This document shows, piece by piece, positions 5,577-6,830 of a DNA stretch of 6,830 bases. Position 1 is the stretch's first letter; each line of letters opens with the position of its first letter. A program made the position numbers and the translations under genes. The stretch is taken from assembly GCA_002390675.1 (NCBI GenBank), contig DGPZ01000137.1:1-6830 (forward strand), read 5' to 3'. This DNA comes from Deltaproteobacteria bacterium UBA4427 (lineage in GTDB: Bacteria; Myxococcota_A; UBA9160; UBA4427). The notes beneath the pieces are model-generated. The model was not told where the DNA came from, searched no databases, and worked only from the letters and a program-made list of their open reading frames with translations.

Positions 5577-6281
5577 TCAGAAAAAGCGGTACTCGCTCAT
5601 CGGATGCGAATCGACTTTCTTAACCGAGAGAAAGGCGTTGCAGCTATCCATCATCGCCTTCAGGTTGCGCCTAAATTTGAGGTCATCGCCAACAGCGTCG
5701 TAGAAAGCATGGGGCGTCGTCAGAGCCTCCGTTGGAAAGCCCTCCTCGACAATCCCCCACCAGTCCGGAGCGCCCTCGGTCAGCGGACGAACGACTTCGT
5801 TCCGCACGTACGAGAAGGTGCTCTGGACCTCGATCGCGACATCGCGGTGCACGCTTTCCCATTGCTTCATGAAGTCATGGCGTGAGATCCCGTCGATCGG
5901 CTCGATGCACCCGACGAGGGTGAAGCCGGGCATCCGCTGGCCAAGGTCGCCGGCCGGCGAATCGATACGAAGCGGATGGGATTCCGCGACGAGATAGCCC
6001 GCATGGCGGGCCACGATCGCGTCGAGCGCCGCCTCGGCAGGGCCGCGATCCTGACAGCACTCAAGCCAAAAAGTGACGAGTGCGTCTGGAGCGTGCGCTC
6101 CCAGATGAAGCGATGCGCCGGATGAAACCGCTTCGTCGGTTACGCAGACTTTCAGACGCTCGGCGCTCGCGCGACCGAGCGCCCCCGGCAGATCCCCGAG
6201 CAAGCGGTCGCGAAATCCATCACGAGCCGCATCACTTCGCTCGTTATCATCATCCCAAACCAGGTACGCGAGTTTTTCCAT
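5577..6281 (-). CDS. EthD domain-containing protein
   Basis: This 234-residue protein carries an EthD domain (dimeric alpha-beta barrel) in its second half. MPGFTLVGCIEPIDG at 117-131 is the opening strand, W141 and H145 (KQWESVHRDVA) the characteristic W...H helix, and a strand-helix pattern continues to about 218, ending in HPMSEYRFF. EthD takes its name from the ethyl tert-butyl ether degradation locus of Rhodococcus. Family members are usually linked to catabolic or polyketide genes and their own chemistry is mostly unknown. Residues 1-103 (MEKLAYLVWDDDNE at the start, DALVTFWLECC at 66-76, AGYLVAESHPL at 94-104) look like a second, diverged alpha-beta barrel half, so the protein may be a fused dimer. 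There is no signal peptide or membrane segment. No strong ribosome site precedes the ATG, but the KLAYLVW beginning fits the family. No oxygenase or P450 partner gene is present nearby. Confidence 0.85.
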   Translation of the reverse strand: MEKLAYLVWDDDNERSDAARDGFRDRLLGDLPGALGRASAERLKVCVTDEAVSSGASLHLGAHAPDALVTFWLECCQDRGPAEAALDAIVARHAGYLVAESHPLRIDSPAGDLGQRMPGFTLVGCIEPIDGISRHDFMKQWESVHRDVAIEVQSTFSYVRNEVVRPLTEGAPDWWGIVEEGFPTEALTTPHAFYDAVGDDLKFRRNLKAMMDSCNAFLSVKKVDSHPMSEYRFF

Positions 6282-6400
6282 GTCCGAAGGTTAGAGCGAT
6301 CGACCACACAGGTCGAGTGTCAGATCCGGGCGCGTTGGCGAGTGTGAAGCCGCAGCAATTATGGCAGGTCAGCTTCCGAGGGCCCTGCCGCGAACTAGCA
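6282..6400. other. Short gap upstream of the EthD gene
   Basis: Between the EthD start and the HDOD remnant I see no gene. A possible hairpin GGCAGG (6363-6368) with CCTGCC (6384-6389) has a 15-nt loop. I could not pick out a clear promoter for the EthD gene. Confidence 0.3.
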
Positions 6401-6553
6401 TCAAGAACCCGAGAGCGCGGGTAATGTTCCGGCGATCCCGACGTCGTGCATCAGTCCGCCCATGAACGCGAACCCCGATTCGAGCGTCGTGTACTTCGCC
6501 AAGATCCGCACAAAGTGCCCGATCGCTGTCGCATGTCGGCGCAGCAGATCCAT
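6401..6553 (-). pseudogene. HDOD-domain remnant (partial, broken)
   Basis: A minus-strand frame encodes 50 residues that match the core of an HDOD signalling domain: LLRRHATAIGHFVRILAKYT at 3-22 corresponds to the 'LW.HS...A..AR.LA' helix, and ESGFAFMGGLMHDVG at 25-39 to the 'eaFlaGLLHDiG' segment with the HD pair at 36-37. A complete HDOD domain is about 200 residues. Here there is a TAA eight codons before the ATG (6578-6580) and a TGA right after (6401-6403), and I found no continuation in the other frames on either side. It is therefore most likely what is left of a deleted regulatory gene. The first H of the helix is kept, but the usual Trp before it is Arg. It is in the same frame as the NTF2-like gene to its right, separated by that gene's TAA. 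Alternatives are an HD-GYP or other HD-fold protein, or less likely an expressed miniprotein. Confidence 0.6.
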
Positions 6554-6577
6554 AGTGTCTCCGTAGTCTTCTTCCTG

Positions 6578-6830
6578 TTAGGGCTCCAATGTTGGGACAG
6601 TCCAACCGCGAATCGACCGCGTGCGGCGACCGGGGCGCTGCTTCCCCCCCTGTTGCTTGAGCAATTCGAAGTGGATCTGGGGTGCTGAATCCATTGCTTC
6701 GGATACTTTAAAGCCTCCCTCGACACCCCAGCCCTTGTCATAGGGGGACAAAAGATGCTCATGGATACAGTGGTTCTTTAGGAACTTCCATCCATCTTCT
6801 TCGCGGCGATATTCATAGTCGAGCGTTGCG
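6578..6830 (-). CDS. NTF2/SnoaL-like domain protein, C-terminal part (runs off right edge)
   Basis: A minus-strand reading frame enters from the right edge and ends at TAA (6578-6580), giving 83 visible residues. The first part reads LDYEYRREEDGWKFLKNH at about 3-20, then LLSPYDKGW at 26-34. This is the last-strand pattern of nuclear transport factor 2 / SnoaL-like proteins ('Y.DE..REDG.WRI...', 'SPYDeGW'), small cone-shaped folds that include isomerases, dehydratases, ring-hydroxylating dioxygenase beta subunits and ketosteroid isomerase. The tail after GW is about 49 residues, long for the family, and becomes basic (KQRPGRRTRSIRGW). It also contains a run of seven G (C on the plus strand, 6644-6650), where a sequencing or replication slip would change the end. 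The start and catalytic residues lie outside the window, so no activity can be assigned. Confidence 0.7.
   Translation of the reverse strand, partial: ATLDYEYRREEDGWKFLKNHCIHEHLLSPYDKGWGVEGGFKVSEAMDSAPQIHFELLKQQGGKQRPGRRTRSIRGWTVPTLEP

Noticed and set aside
6369..6762. Minus-strand frames of 78 and 103 residues at the right end
   Set aside because: They overlap the NTF2-like and HDOD-like frames, which have family motifs, while these are Arg/Ser-rich and have none.
1..6830. A new defence, mobile or multi-gene system
   Set aside because: Apart from the TRAP pair, genes alternate strands and belong to unrelated common families. No repeats, integrase, toxin-antitoxin pair or nuclease/helicase set is visible.

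Overview
The window is GC-rich (roughly 60% by eye) bacterial chromosomal DNA with short intergenic gaps. HspQ/YccV, SixA-type phosphatases and binding-protein-dependent TRAP permeases are all typical of Proteobacteria in the broad sense. I would call it a proteobacterial or deltaproteobacteria-like lineage, probably environmental; nothing pins it to a genus. I see no tRNA, rRNA, CRISPR array, insertion sequence or phage gene.

Layout, left to right. (1) 50-2018, plus strand: the two membrane subunits of a TRAP transporter (DctQ-type small permease, then DctM-type large permease, 10 nt apart). They resemble the mannitol/chloroaromatic (FcbT2/FcbT3-like) branch. The solute-binding subunit is not in the window and would lie to the left, if it is adjacent. 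(2) 2146-2469, minus strand: the heat-shock protein HspQ. It is divergent from (3) a SixA-like histidine phosphatase (2584-3087) and a small MAPEG-family membrane protein (3177-3563). (4) 3626-4675, minus strand: a fold-type III PLP enzyme of the D-threonine aldolase/D-serine dehydratase family, probably starting at TTG. (5) 4676-5055: a mostly non-coding gap with one weak 38-codon ORF candidate. (6) 5056-5532, plus strand: an unrecognised single-pass membrane protein with an acidic N-terminus and a C-terminal coiled coil. (7) 5577-6281, minus strand: an EthD-domain protein. (8) 6401-6553, minus strand: a 50-codon HDOD-domain remnant with no complete gene around it. (9) 6578 to the right edge, minus strand: the C-terminal part of an NTF2/SnoaL-like protein.

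The only clear operon is the TRAP pair. The other genes change strand often and look like independent housekeeping or accessory metabolic units. EthD-like and SnoaL-like proteins often occur in catabolic or secondary-metabolite regions, and a TRAP permease of the aromatic-acid/mannitol branch would fit a scavenging lifestyle, but no pathway can be assembled from this window. I found no convincing new multi-gene system. The points most worth a second look are the HDOD remnant, the poly-C tract between ribosome binding site and start codon of the coiled-coil gene, the metal-site residues of the PLP enzyme, and the two-part EthD protein.
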